From Cheiracanthium punctorium (lineage: Eukaryota > Arthropoda > Arachnida > Araneae > Cheiracanthiidae): DNA of 64,000 bases. The notes under the pieces are model-generated. The model had not been told where the DNA came from. It saw only the letters and a program-made list of their open reading frames with translations, and did no database searches. Position numbers and translations under genes: made by a program. Shown here piece by piece: positions 43,774 to 55,459 of this stretch; within the stretch, counting starts at the first letter, position 1, and each line of letters opens with the position of its first letter. The stretch covers positions 1 to 64,000 of the forward strand of contig JAWZYV010013024.1 in NCBI GenBank assembly GCA_038373885.1. Direction: 5' to 3'.

Positions 43774-45740
43774 GGAGTACAGGGAAAAACTCGCAATGCA
43801 TAATGGGAAAGCGGGGTTGACTCTGCATTAAGGTGATTCTCCGAGGGAAAAGACGAAGCTGCGAAGTCCCATGTAATCCTATGAGAAAATCTATTTGTGA
43901 CATAACATCGATAGTTATTAACATACAGTCTCGATTTTGTTCCTACTATCTAGCTAGTAACACGATGTTTTGAATGCACTTTCTAAAATTTTGATATTAT
44001 TTTTGCTAATATTTTTAATATTCAAATAAAGTTTGAAAAAACACTAATTTTGTGTTTGAACAGCCATAAAATGGTTGCTAATTATGATACACAATTTTTA
44101 AAAAGTAGCTGCCATTACTCAGAATGTTTTCTGTTTTTTCAATGAAAGATATAATAGTTATAATAATAAATAAATTAGTAATTACGACGAAATTTGGAGT
44201 CTACATTTCTACAAAAACTATCTTTCCTAATGACCGCAACGTACTCCGCTATTTGGCGGGGGGGGGCGGGCGGATGATGGATCGCTACCCTACGGCAAAA
44301 ATCTGTAGGGGGGTTCTTTCTGCAAGTAATTGGGTGGCGTCACGGCTACCTCAACTATTGTCCGAGATAGCTGTGGTGGGGTTCTGCAAGTACTTTGAAA
44401 CGTAGTTCCTTAGCTGAATGACATTCCGGCAAGCAAATAGCCCAATTCTAAGCTTTGAAGTCAAATTCAATAGATTTCAGTAAAGATTTTAAAGTAGATT
44501 TCATTATTCCAGTATATATGTATCTTAAGTATCTGTTTAATAAATGAAACCAACACAGATAAACCAAAAATTTTTTATAGCAATGACCTCTCTATCACAT
44601 GACTGAATCAAATGCACTGGATCAAATGTAAATAATAAGAATTGTTCTTTTCAATGCTCTACAGATTCATCTACTGCTTGATAGCAAAAAATCTTAATGA
44701 CTCTGAATCACTACCACATTATAATAATAAATTTTTAATGTACTTAACTACAAATATTTAAGTTGAAGAAAGGAAAGTTTAAAACTCACTTTGTCTATCA
44801 GACCGCGAGGGAAAAAGACATGAACTTAGTTCAATCCGAAATACTGTAACTAATAATTAAAGACAATCAGCACATCAGGCGACTATAGGTAGTTTATTAA
44901 ATTCAATGACTTTTTAAACAAAAATCACTTCATGGTATTCAATGTATATTAGATTAATACTAAATTTATGCAGTATTAAATATTGTCCAATAAAGGTAGG
45001 ATTTGTTTCACTTTTATTTTGATTTATTTTTTAATTTAGATATTGTTTTCAAGTAAAAAATAATATGAAGTAATTTACTAGTACCTTAAAAAAACATACA
45101 TTTATTATATTCACATAAATTTGCATTAGCAGCATTAAACTACAAATAATCAAAGTTGTTTATTAATGTTTTCCCTTATACGTCGTTTCATATCTGTCCC
45201 TTGAAATACGTATAAATATGCTTTACTGTATTTGAAAATTAAAAGATGCCTTAATTGCACTATACTACACTACACTTGGCTTAGACGTCATCTACATAAA
45301 AATGTAGACCAAGTTTCGAAAGGGATGCTGTGATGTCTTCACGTAATATTTGAAATCGCTATGTCAAAATAAATAAATAAATACAAATTCTCTTTAACTT
45401 TCAACTAATAGTGTTTGAGGAGGTGATTGAAAAGAAAATTAATGAAATTAAAGAGAGAAATGTTAAACTTTAAGACTTATTTCCTAAAATAATTGGATTT
45501 AATCATAATTTTTTAAAAATATTTTTTCCTAATGGCGGGCACTTGCCGTGAGGCATTCAATTCTACCGCGGCCTCACGCGTTGGTCATTACAGTATGGGT
45601 TACATATTGTGCGCGCCAACATTATTCCCTGTAAGCAATTCAAAAATAAATATGTGGATGACTTCTCAAAAATTTAAAATTTATGTACAGCGGTAGAAAA
45701 TATTAAACCATAAACACAGGTCTAAAAGGCTAATTACTTT
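43774..45740. other. No gene seen
   Basis: AT-rich apart from a GC-rich patch at 44236-44390 (G run, then CTACGGCAAAAATCTGTAGGGG), which reads through a 93-codon frame with no known domain. CTACACTACACTACACTTGG near 45263 is a microrepeat. A CpG-rich patch lies at 45533-45630. Confidence 0.4.
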
Positions 45741-45746
45741 TTAAAG

Positions 45747-45784
45747 TTACTTAGCAGTTACTTTTTAAAATAACTGCTAAGTAA
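45747..45784. repeat. Perfect 14-bp hairpin
   Basis: TTACTTAGCAGTTA and its reverse complement TAACTGCTAAGTAA around a 10-nt loop. Pairing continues imperfectly outward. Confidence 0.85.
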
Positions 45785-45821
45785 TTTTTTTTACTCTTTG
45801 GACAATAAAAAGAGCCTAAAT

Positions 45822-45896
45822 GTGTGTTTGATATTTTGAATTCTACATGTAATTTTATGTGACAATTACATGTAGAATTCAAAATATCACACACAC
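45822..45896. repeat. Hairpin with a perfect 25-bp stem
   Basis: 45830-45854 (GATATTTTGAATTCTACATG..) is the exact reverse complement of 45864-45888, with loop TTATGTGAC. Outward, TGTGTGTTT faces the CACACACACA run, extending the stem to about 34 bp with one mismatch. No element ends or duplication are seen. Confidence 0.9.
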
Positions 45897-45899
45897 ACA

Positions 45900-47265
45900 C
45901 AAAATCAAGTTTTTATAAGCCTTACAAACACGGGAGGAATTGTATCATCCGCTGTATAAGTAGATATTTATGTATATATGTATATAACAGATAATTTATT
46001 TTGAATAAATTCAAGTTTAAACAATCAGGTATTGAATTACAGCGCTTTGTGAAGTACTGTATTCTATAATCAAAATTAATTATTTTAAAGCTTTTTGGAA
46101 TATTAAAAAAATTCGAATCGACTGCTCATCTCTAACTCAATCAAAGTACTTTTATACTCCACCATCAAATTTTGACTTGTAAAAAATGTATCTCACTACT
46201 ACTCATTTTTTTATAATTTTAATTATATTTTTATAGGATTAATTGTGTCAAACAATGGTCCATGGTGACTCGACCGGAGATGCCATATACAATAACTGTA
46301 TTTTTGAAATATCGAAACTACTTAAAAATTTGTGTAACGTGAGCTTAAAAATATAGCAGCTTAATACATAAAATAAAACATTGATTAAATCTGCTTCACG
46401 GTCTTGGTAAACAAATTAAAATGAATTAATTGTGCCTTCTACAGGAGGATTCTTTAAAAACTACACACTGAAAAAAATGAAGCAAACGGATCCATTTATA
46501 AAACATTAAAAAAAAAAAAAATCTTAAACATGAAATTCCACAGCAAAATTTCAAAATAATTAAATGTGACACATTCTGCAAAATTTTCGATGTTCGAGAA
46601 TTTTTTACTAAATGTTTCGCAACCAGTATAGGTTCATCTTATATATATTGGGGGGGGATGTAATGCACCTTGTAAAATGACATTATAAAAAGTTTTAAGT
46701 GCTTGACATGATAATTTTTTTAAAATTATGTACCAAAATCACATGATTCAGAGCTGGGGATCAGAAGAAATGTCACAAAAGAAAAAATCACACTTATTAC
46801 TCGCGAAGGGTATCAATCTCACACTCAAGGGTGTTTTCGTTTTCTTTTGTGTTTTGTTTTTCCCCCATAAAATCGTTACCCGAGGGGTAAAAAAAATTAA
46901 AAAAACAATTGTGACCATATATTTATAAATACTACTCGAAGAACAATATGAAAGCGTATTTATATACTCAGGACTAGAGCCTCTCTCAGAGTAGCAACCA
47001 TGTTTACTCGCGTAATAGTCGCACTTTTTTTACAAATTTTTCCCGGTGAAAGTCTATGTTTGGCTATTATGCGGGAAAAATCTACTACATAATATTGTAA
47101 CAGGTTTTATTGATTTTTAGTTCATCTCGTAGTGTATCTTTATCGATTATTGTACTAAATAAAAGAAAAAAATGTATGGAATTTTAATTTGAATATTAAA
47201 AGGACGCTCGAAAAAATCTAAAGTAAAGCACTAAAAAATTTTAAAAAACTGTGAGCGACCTTTTA
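45900..47265. other. No gene seen
   Basis: AT-rich. A short inverted pair at about 46990-47075 (TACTCGCGTAATAGTCGCAC and GCTATTATGCGGGAAAAA) may be a decayed MITE. The frame at 46728-46928 has no domain. Confidence 0.4.
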
Positions 47266-47269
47266 AAAT

Positions 47270-47760
47270 TTGAATTTTGAACTGAAATGAGCTCATCACT
47301 GCTCCAGACCTACTGAAATTTTGGGGGTGCACAGGAAACATTTGAGGGGGTCATATCGAAATTTTAGAGCAAAAAGGAAAAGTTTCTTTAAAATTTCAAA
47401 CATGTTTATTTTTTAAGAAATTGACGAAATTGTTCGGGGGGGGAGGCAAGCCCCCCCTGTGCCCCCTCTTCGACCCTACGTCTATGGTTCATATGTATTG
47501 CACTCTTAGGAAAACCTATTAACAATAGCTTCCTAAGGAAGGCTCATCACTGCTCCAGACCTACTGAAATTTTGGGGGTGCACAGGAAACATTTGAGGGG
47601 GTCATATCGAAATTTTAGAGCAGAAAAGAAAAGTTTCTTTAAAATTTCAAACATGTTTATTTTTTAAAAAATTGACGAAATTGTTCGGGGGGGCACAGGG
47701 GGACACGTGACCCCCTGTGTCGCCCCAACCGACGCTAGGCCTATAGTTCATATGTTAAAT
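47270..47760 (+). repeat. Family A G/C-run array, two units
   Basis: Units at about 47290-47520 and 47525-47760 share GCTCATCACTGCTCCAGACC, TACTGAAATTTTGGGGGTGC, ACAGGAAA, GGGGGTCATATCGAAATTTT and a G-run/C-run block. The two are more alike than those at 6.4-7.4 kb, so this array was duplicated more recently. Confidence 0.8.
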
Positions 47761-47770
47761 GAATCATGTT

Positions 47771-47892
47771 GGCGTTTTTACCGTTCGCGTTTTTTCCGTT
47801 TGGCGTTTTTTCCGTTCGCGTTTTTACCGTTCGAGTTTTTTCCGGTTGGCGTTTTTTCCGTGGGCGTTTTTACCGTTCGCGTTTTTTCCGCA
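47771..47892 (+). repeat. Minisatellite of about 17 bp, seven units
   Basis: Units alternate close to GCGTTTTTACCGTTC and GCGTTTTTTCCGTT(T/C/G)G. The array starts at AATCATGTTG and ends at CGCACACCTGATAG. The same boundaries surround a single unit at 7460-7490. Confidence 0.85.
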
Positions 47893-47899
47893 CACCTGA

Positions 47900-49630
47900 T
47901 AGCGCATATTCTTTTGAAACTCTGTGTGGAAGAAGTATTTGAACATTGTCCTTTATATAAATTAGGAATTTTTCGAAATTGCTTATGTAATTATGCAGGC
48001 AGGCGACTGTACCTCGAAAACGATTGTGCGGTTAAAAACGAGTTGTCCGGTAAATGCTCATGAATTGCGAAGTTTTTTGGACTATTAAAGATTACTATTA
48101 CTAACCAGGTTGCGAACTGAACATTTTCTCCAGGGGGGGACACTTGAAAAAGAAAAGGAGGGAAGGTGCAAATGCTTTACTCACATGATATTACTTGACA
48201 AATGCAGTCGCCGACATGTGTGGGAACTGACTTATATTCAAACTAAAGTCATAGCTTTCTTGTTTTATGGAATCACAGATACACAAGCTACATACAATGT
48301 ACCTGTATTGGAAGCCACCCTTGAGGGGTTTTAGCTTAGGAAAGAGAAATTTTAAGGCAGTCGCCTTAGAGTATAGTAACAAACGATAACATACAACCTT
48401 CATTTTGAGTTCTTGACTTCAATCCCAAATCTTCACTCACCAGTTTAAAATTTCTTCAGCAGGGGATAAATAGTATCCCTGGCAGGGATCAATTAATATT
48501 TCTCTAGCCAGGGATTACATTCTTCAGCCGGGGACGATCCCCGGCATCCCCCCCCCCGTCAATTCGCACCCTGTTACTAACTAGAAGTCAAAGCCCGTTG
48601 TGGAGGCAATAGCAATGGGCGCTAGAAAAAACATTTGACGAAAATATGGCTACGCTCAATATATTTAATCCTCGTCCACCTAAAATAATTAACTTCGTAT
48701 TCAATTTTTATTATATACCCAAATCGAATTCCACGCTCTTCTGGAAACGCGCAGAAACCTTTTGTATTCGAACAATTTCGTTTTGTTGAAACAGACTCTC
48801 TTATATCAATGCTTCATGCAGACGATCATTTAATGAAAAAAAATTAAACTATGTTATCTGAAAAAGTTTTAAACGAACTGAAATCGTAACTTTCCCTTCA
48901 AAGCCTGATGACCGTGACTTCCAATGTGACGTCATTGTCTCTTGCAGAGTCTAATTTTTTAATCATTTACTTTTTTTTATTCTCGGATATAAAATGTAGC
49001 TGAAAATAGCAAAAAAGCGCTTGAAAATGAGGGAACGGGTGGATTTTCAGATTTTTAAAGTAGCGCAGATTGTTTTCTATATTTTTATAGATAATTATGA
49101 AAAATTTCAAGCGGATCGTACAAACGGTGTGGATGTTGCTACGTTTTTTGTGCTTTTTAATCTTGGAGTAATGGCGGTAAAAGTTTTATCTTGAAGTGGT
49201 TGCCCGGAATTGTTAGAGAGTGAGTCAGGGGTCAGCGTAACTATATAATAGGATGACACTTACTATTGAAGATTCGTGAAAGGTTTCTCTCACGTTGCAA
49301 GGCCACGTCACCGATTGAAAATGGACAAATCAATCCACAATCCAACCTCAACTGTACGGTATAGCGGTTCAATCGCACTATTTCGAACAACCTGTCCTAG
49401 TATTTAGGAATCGACGACTGTGACAACAGGCTGGAGGGAACGCGTGTGGCGGAAGCTAGTTTTGATCCCATTGATTGGGGTGAAATCAGTGTGGTAGATT
49501 AAGGCATTATCCGACCGAACAAAAGATGCCCCTTTGCGCGTCCTTGAATTGCCGAGTTGTTGATATCGCGCTGCTACACTAGTCCCCCTGACTCATAGTC
49601 AGACGGAGGCTATTTATTGTTGTTCTAGCA
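47900..49630. other. No gene seen
   Basis: Contains a palindromic GGGGA/TCCCC patch (about 48470-48560, AGGGAT and CCGGGGACGATCCCCGG). At 49200-49600, unremarkable mid-GC sequence includes CTACACTAGTCCCCCTGACT, which I suspect is from a retrotransposon but cannot name. No coding domain. Confidence 0.35.
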
Positions 49631-49634
49631 TTAT

Positions 49635-49935
49635 GGTGAAGCTCGGTGGCTTAATGTTAGCGGATTGTACTGCCATGCCACAGGTCCGGGGCTTGATTCC
49701 CGGGCTGGGCATGCTTGACTCACCCTTTCATCCCTTGAGTAGGTCGATAAAATGAGGACAAGGTTGCTTGGGAGTTAAGCACTGGGGGCTTCGCGTCAGG
49801 CTGAGCACCTGACCGAGGCATATGCTTCCTCGCCCCAGAGCCCGTGGTCGCCAAGGCGTTGTTGGGCAGCGTAGGCCTTGGCCTCGTATAGGGGCGGTTG
49901 CGGCTATGTTTAAATTAGCTAAGCATTATGGACTT
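49635..49935 (+). mobile_element. tRNA-derived SINE (second family)
   Basis: CTCGGTGGCTTAATGTTAGC (A-box-like) and GGTCCGGGGCTTGATTCCCG (B-box-like) are spaced about 45 bp apart, as in a tRNA. A GC-richer body follows (CTCACCCTTTCATCCCTTGA, GGTCGATAAAATGAG, CACCTGACCGAGGCATATGC, TCGCCAAGGCGTTG). The 64-codon frame at 49822-50016 is part of it. No second copy is in the window. Confidence 0.6.
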
Positions 49936-50289
49936 GAGAGATTGCTACCATGCGTTGTGAACTTTTTTTGTCGTGACCCACTTGTTGTGGGCTTTGCTGA
50001 TGCGGACTTTGAATGAGTGACAGTCGTCTGTCGCTGACGGCGAGAACGAAAGTGCGCAGGCCCTAAATATCGCACGGGCACTTGGGGCATGTGCCTTGGG
50101 CACACATCCAGAAATTGGCCTAAAAATGGAGTTTAGAGTGATATATAGGGGCACAAAATTTGATTTGAGATTTTGCGCATTGACCAAAACATAACTATCG
50201 CCAAATTTGGCGATATTTCAGCAAAACACGCCAAGGTTAACGACAAATGGCGAGATTTTGGACATGGACCAAACCATGACTGACTATAC

Positions 50290-50830
50290 TGATGTAATAT
50301 ATTGAAGATGTCCATAATGTATCAAAATTCTTTTGGGTGGTCCTGTAATTAAACTCTCCAGTAGATTGGAACCAAAAATCGAGATGCACAACAATCTTAT
50401 ATATGAAATTTCAACATTCTATGATTAACAGTTTTTGAGATTTGAGAGTTAAATACATACACAGGTACACCAAAAGTCGCCAAGCTTGGCAACTTTTGGC
50501 GTAATACTTGAGGGAGGCATGTGACCGCAGTTGGGTCATTACCTAACTATATGGTAGGATGGTATTGTGCTTGAAATGGATGAATGTTCCTAAAATTGCC
50601 ATTGACCGTAATGTATTGGAAATCTTTTGAATGTTCCTGTACCAGAACTATACATTATAAAGACACTTTTTTCGATGGAGGAATTCATTTGTAACCCTTA
50701 ACAGCATATATCACTTCTGAGTCGTCTGAAACAGCCTAATACCTCTAAAATACGCTTTAATGAATTTCTGCCCATAGAGCGTAATGTATTGAAAATCTTT
50801 TGGGCAGCCCTGTAGATAAACTATCCAGTC
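50290..50830 (+). repeat. Degenerate ~170-bp repeats (left part)
   Basis: Repeated phrases are (C/G)(A/G)TAATGTAT(C/T), AAATCTTTTG, CCTGTA and AAACT(A/C)TCCAGT at about 50315, 50610 and 50785. They resume right of the CAAGCTTG element (52320-53050), so that element split one array. Confidence 0.6.
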
Positions 50831-50857
50831 AAATGGGACCGAAAGGGGAAGTGCACA

Positions 50858-52305
50858 CCCAGACAGCACATAAGCTTAAATCAAGCTTGACATTTCCTTG
50901 AATTTGACGTATTAATGCAAGCTTGACAGTTCAACTCATTTTAAGCTGGCAGCAAGCTTGCAGGAGTCAAGTTGAATTGTCAAGCTTAAATACAGTTTGA
51001 TTTAAGCTTGACAAGAGATACTAGCTTATTTTAGCTTTCAAAGTGCGCAGTGATGGCGCCATCTGTGAAAGAGAATGGACATTAATTGTCTAGCGTCCTC
51101 AAATTTGCTGGAAGTTCGTAAAAGATGTGTTTTATTTTATTTCCAGTGCCATATTACCGGCAGGGCAAACGGGGCAACTGCCCAGGGCCTACAGATTTTA
51201 GGGCCCAAAAATCTTACATCTTACACTTTTGTAGTTTTAAAATAAAATTACAAAGGATAAAAAAAAATTCAGAAGTTAAATAATTTTTTTAATTATAAAG
51301 TATGAATAATGAAAATAATTCAAATTTACATTTGTATAAATTAATTTAAACTTATTTTTAATTCTTCGAAATGCTCTATATCGATATAGCATACCAATAT
51401 GTACGAAAATAACTAACCACATTTGTAAAGAGAATTTTTAGCGTTAAAAAATAGCAAAATTTTTTAATTATTTGTTATTTTAAGAAATATTTACAAAAAT
51501 GACTAAAGTGTTTGTATTCCATACATGTTAGCAACTGTGATATAGCATTTCGAAGTAACGTTTAACTATCTGTTTCTTTGATTTCAGATTACTTAAAACA
51601 AAATTTGTGTTAAGTAAGTAAGACCATTCTATATTTCCATATATGGAAATTCTTCAAAATAAAATACAATTATAGTACGAAATTGATTTCAAAATCAGTC
51701 GTTTGTCTCGATTTTGGCCAGCAGTATTGCTCATGAGTGTTGCGGTACTGAAAGTTTTAAAACGTGTGCTGCTCTTAAGTTTATATTATGTTTATTTCCC
51801 TATTAGTAGAGTCTCTAAATCACACATAACATTATTTTAATTTTGATGTATCCCATGGAAAAATAAAAGAAGCAAATAACACATCGCCCACTTATCAATC
51901 TGGCGAGAAAATGGCGTGATAAGTCACTTCAAACTTTAGTCATATCTGCGTGAAGCTTAGTAGCTGAATGGATAGCGAGCTTGACTCCCGACCGAAAGGT
52001 CCCGGGTTCTATTCCAGCTACGAACACTCAATGGAAACAGATTAAATTAAATTGAAATCTCAGCATAGAGGAGGAAAATGCGTGGCAAAGTAAAATATGT
52101 GGGGCGAGTTCGCCGACCAGCGCCCCGTGTATTTAGGAAATTTTTTAAAGTTTGAAATGTCAAGCTTAATCCAAGCTGGGCAAGTGTAAACTAGAACACT
52201 TGATTCAAGCTTGCATTAAGCTTACACGTTTGAAATTTTCAAGCTTAATTCAAGCTTATTGACTTGATAAATCAAGCTTGCTGCAAGTTTGCTGTGCTGT
52301 CTGGG
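50858..52305. mobile_element. CAAGCTTG-rich transposon-like element with CCCAGACAGCAC ends
   Basis: CCCAGACAGCAC at 50858-50869 pairs with GTGCTGTCTGGG at 52294-52305. Inside each end, about 150 bp is packed with AAGCTTG/CAAGCTT words in both orientations (at least seven left, eight right), an unusual subterminal repeat. The core holds GATGGCGCCATCTG (51053), a hAT-like start CAGTGCCATATTACCGGCAG (51145) and a SINE (51950). No transposase and no clear target duplication. Flanking repeat text continues across it, which supports insertion. Confidence 0.65.
51950..52140 (+). mobile_element. tRNA-derived SINE or tRNA pseudogene inside the CAAGCTTG element
   Basis: TTAGTAGCTGAATGGATAGC (A box), a GACTCCCGACCGAAAGGTC arm and CCCGGGTTCTATTCCAGCTA (B box and T arm) are arranged as in a tRNA of about 73 nt. 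The 5' and 3' acceptor strands (AGCTT and AGCTAC) do not form a proper 7-bp stem, so a functional tRNA is unlikely. A ~100-bp non-tRNA body follows. Confidence 0.6.
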
Positions 52306-52319
52306 CAACTCCATGTTAC

Positions 52320-53050
52320 AACAATCCTAAATATTAAGTTTCAACATTCTACGATCAGTAGTTTTTTAGATATGCGAGTACACCATCTGCACATGCATTC
52401 GTACGTACAGATGGCATGGAAAAACTGGTCAAAATGGGTTGTACATGCATGTTAGTGTACGATGAGATTCAGTGAAAAAATTCATAAAATTAAATTTAGA
52501 GGTGGTAAAAATCTGTTTTTTCGTCAAAGTTTGGCTCCTGAAATTTTTTGGGTTACATTTCCTTATATTCCGTACAAAGAAGTAAAAAATCTGGAGTGAC
52601 TCCACTCGACTTTCCATTAAGATCTTACAAGACCACAAGCCTTACGATTAAGATCATTTAAATTTTAATCAATGAATAATTCAAACATATATACCAAATT
52701 GAAACTCAATCGAATGCACCATTTAAACACTAGCGCACTTTCAAGACTTTCTCCTCATATGCTATAATGTAAAAGAAATCTTTGTTGTAGCCTTGTAGAA
52801 AAACTATAAGTCCTATATACACCAAAATCAATACCGGTCTTACAACGGTGGTTTATAACATATATATCGAATTTGAGCTGAATCGAATGCACCATTTAAA
52901 CGATGGCGCACTTTCAAGAATTTCCCCCCATAGGCCATAATGTAAAAGAAATCTTTGTCGTAGCCCTGTAGAAAAACTATAAGTCCTATATACACCAAAA
53001 TAACATATATGTCCAATTTGAGCTCAATCGAATGATCCGTTTAGGAGCTA
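52320..53050 (+). repeat. Degenerate ~170-bp repeats (right part)
   Basis: Two clear units at about 52735-52850 and 52905-53010 share CTTTCAAGA, CATAATGTAAAAGAAATCTT, GTAGCC(T/C)TGTAGAAAAACTA and TAAGTCCTATATACACCAAAAT. The start at 52320 matches text at 50395 (TTTCAACATTCTA(T/C)GAT). Confidence 0.65.
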
Positions 53051-53059
53051 TCGTGTTCA

Positions 53060-53145
53060 CTCACATATACATACACAGACACACATATACATACAGACAC
53101 ACAGACACATCACAGACACACCACAGACACACATACATACATCTC
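53060..53145 (+). repeat. (CA)n-rich microsatellite
   Basis: CATATACATACACAGACACA-type repeats with CATACA and CAGACACAC variants. Confidence 0.9.
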
Positions 53146-53249
53146 GTAAAAACAGCATAAATGAATTCAGAAGACCTCAAAACGTGTCAATACATCAAAA
53201 TCTCGAAGTCGATTTTTTTCATGATTGCAATACTTTCCTTACATGGTAC

Positions 53250-53948
53250 ATGTTCGGAAAGTAAAAATGATTCAACTTCATTTTCTAAGCTGTTTATATT
53301 TTGAATATATATGGTCAGTATTTCTGACCGCTTAAAAAGTACATTCAATTACAACTCTACGAAAATCACTACGTTAATTTTTTTTTTAAAAGTTTATTGT
53401 GATTATTTCCCTATTTATTTTTGTTCTTGACTTTTCTGTAAGAGGAATAAATATAATATTCTGGATCGTCTCTAGGTGAATTACTCATTTGATTAAAAAA
53501 AAAATCCCAATTTTATAAAAATAATTTTAATACTTAATGGGAATACAATAACATAGGTCTATGAACAAAACACAGGTGGGTTTGGGTTTTCGGCTGTCCT
53601 GTTTAGTAACACTTGTAATTACTTCAGAAAGTGAAGGTCTGCCTAGTGTTACCAAGCAAAATATTTTAGGTTGTATAAATGAAACAAATTACTTTAGCTA
53701 ATATTATTGTTGTATCATTGATTATCTGGTAACTAAATTTATAACTCTGGTAATATCTATTACTTAACATAACACATACATTATCTGCTATAGCTTTAAT
53801 AGTAACGCAGATAATTGTCATATGATCCTCAGAATTTCTTTGAAAATTAATTTAAAAGCAAAACTATTTAATTTTGCATCATATGCAATCTTAAGTTATA
53901 AAGATTGCCATGTAAAAGAAAAACTAAGTGCAAAACATGGCCCAATAT
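53250..53948. other. No gene seen
   Basis: AT-rich flank of the Tc1 element. Nothing recognisable. Confidence 0.45.
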
Positions 53949-53950
53949 TA

Positions 53951-55454
53951 CACTCATGTCCATAAATTAAGGATAATGAAGTTCAGGCAAAGAAAGAGAA
54001 AGAAGCAAAACAAATTTGACTTATTTGTAAAGTCTATTTATTAAACAAAAAGTAAAGAGCAAAAAAGATGCTATATGTTTGACATAATTAATAAAAATTG
54101 CAAGTTTTACTCCCTTGACCAAATTTCCAAAAAGAACCTATTTACAAAAAACAGTATAACATGGTTAGTAGGATGGTTAATACGGAGTATGTCTCCCGGA
54201 CGATGCAATACAGGCCTGACAACGCCTAGGCATGCTGAGTATCAAATGATCAATCTGATCTTGGGGAATATTACACCACTCATCAAGCAATGCACTCCGA
54301 AGTTCCGGTAGACAGGTGGGAGGGGGTTGACGGGCTGCAATTCGTCGGCCAAGCATATCCCACACATGCTCTATTGGATTCAAGTCCGGTGAGTATGCTG
54401 GCCAATGCATACGGGTGATATCCTCCGATTGAAGACATTCGTCTACAATGTTTGCACGTGAGGACGGGCGTTGTCATCCATAAACACAACTTCAGCACCC
54501 ATGGCGCCCCGAAACAAACGTACATGTTGTTCCAGGATGACATCCCGATAGATGTGGCCTGTCATCGTTACACTCTGAACATGCAGGTCAGTTCTGGAAC
54601 CAAGAATAATTCCTCCCCAAAGGAGCCATCCTGCACCACCGTAACGGTGTCTTTCAATGGTGTTCTCTTGGTGGTAACGGGTACCGGGCGCTCTCCAGAT
54701 GAATGTCCGGCGAGAATCAGACTCCAAACTAAACCTGGACTCGTCGGAAAACATCACACAAGACCACTGTTGCGGTGTCCACAATGCATGCTCTCTACTC
54801 CAGGTTAATCGCAGGCGACAGTGAGTTGCGGTAAGTGGAACACATCTGACAGGCCTACGAGCATATAGACCAATGTGCCCTAAGCGTCTGTACACGGTCT
54901 GCCTGGAAACTGTCGTACCGGTAGCTGAAGAGAGCTGACGAGACAGGTGTGATGCTGTACTCCGTCTGTTTCTTTTGGCAGTAACTGCCAAATAGTGGTC
55001 CTCATTCGGCGTTGTAACTCGGGGGCGACCTGTGCTGTAACGTCTACTCACATTACCATCATCTTGGAATCGTTGCCAAAGCCTGGAGATGACACTCTGG
55101 GCGATTCCAAGTTCCTCGGATACTTCCAGCTGGGTACGTCCCCATTCCAGTCGTCCGATAATTCTGCCACGTAAAACATCATCCAAATGCCTCCTCTGTG
55201 CCATAACTATGCGGTTTTTGCACTGAAAGGCTTTCACAGCGCTTGTGAACAATTTTACTTCTTTGCCACCATTCCTTATATACCCCTCTCTTACACTCTC
55301 GTCATTGTGACGTACCATCCACGCCATCTGGTGGTTTCCTGTAATTTGCATATTCTTCTTCAAGATGTGTGTGATCATTCCACAGGTGAAATTTTTATTT
55401 TAGAGATCAATTTCTGTGTGATTCTGAATTATCCTTAATTTATGGACATGAGTG
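53951..55454 (-). mobile_element. Tc1-family DNA transposon, 1.5 kb, complete ends
   Basis: Perfect 27-bp inverted ends start CACTCATGTCCATAAATTAA on the left and are matched exactly at the right. TA lies on each side (53949-53950 and 55455-55456), the duplication typical of Tc1/mariner. The body holds a single transposase gene on minus with untranslated flanks of about 230-250 bp. Perfect ends suggest recent insertion. Confidence 0.95.
54177..55204 (-). pseudogene. Tc1-type transposase (DD34E) with one frameshift
   Basis: The start chosen is the ATG at 55204 (MAQRRHLDD), where family proteins begin; the open frame extends upstream to 55378 only by chance. Residues 1-110 form the paired-like helix-turn-helix region (RIIGRLEWGRTQLEVSEELG, GRPRVTTPNEDHYL). 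The catalytic domain shows MFSDESRF (first Asp, residue 154), VFMDDNARPH (second Asp, residue 244) and, after the frameshift, SPDLNPIEHVWD, with Glu exactly 34 residues on. At about 54458 one base is missing just after the PH codons. The downstream frame then continues NIVDECLQSEDITRMHWPAY to the stop at 54177. With that single exception the protein is full length (about 340 residues), so it is a very young pseudogene or a sequence error. Confidence 0.95.
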
Positions 55455-55459
55455 TACTA

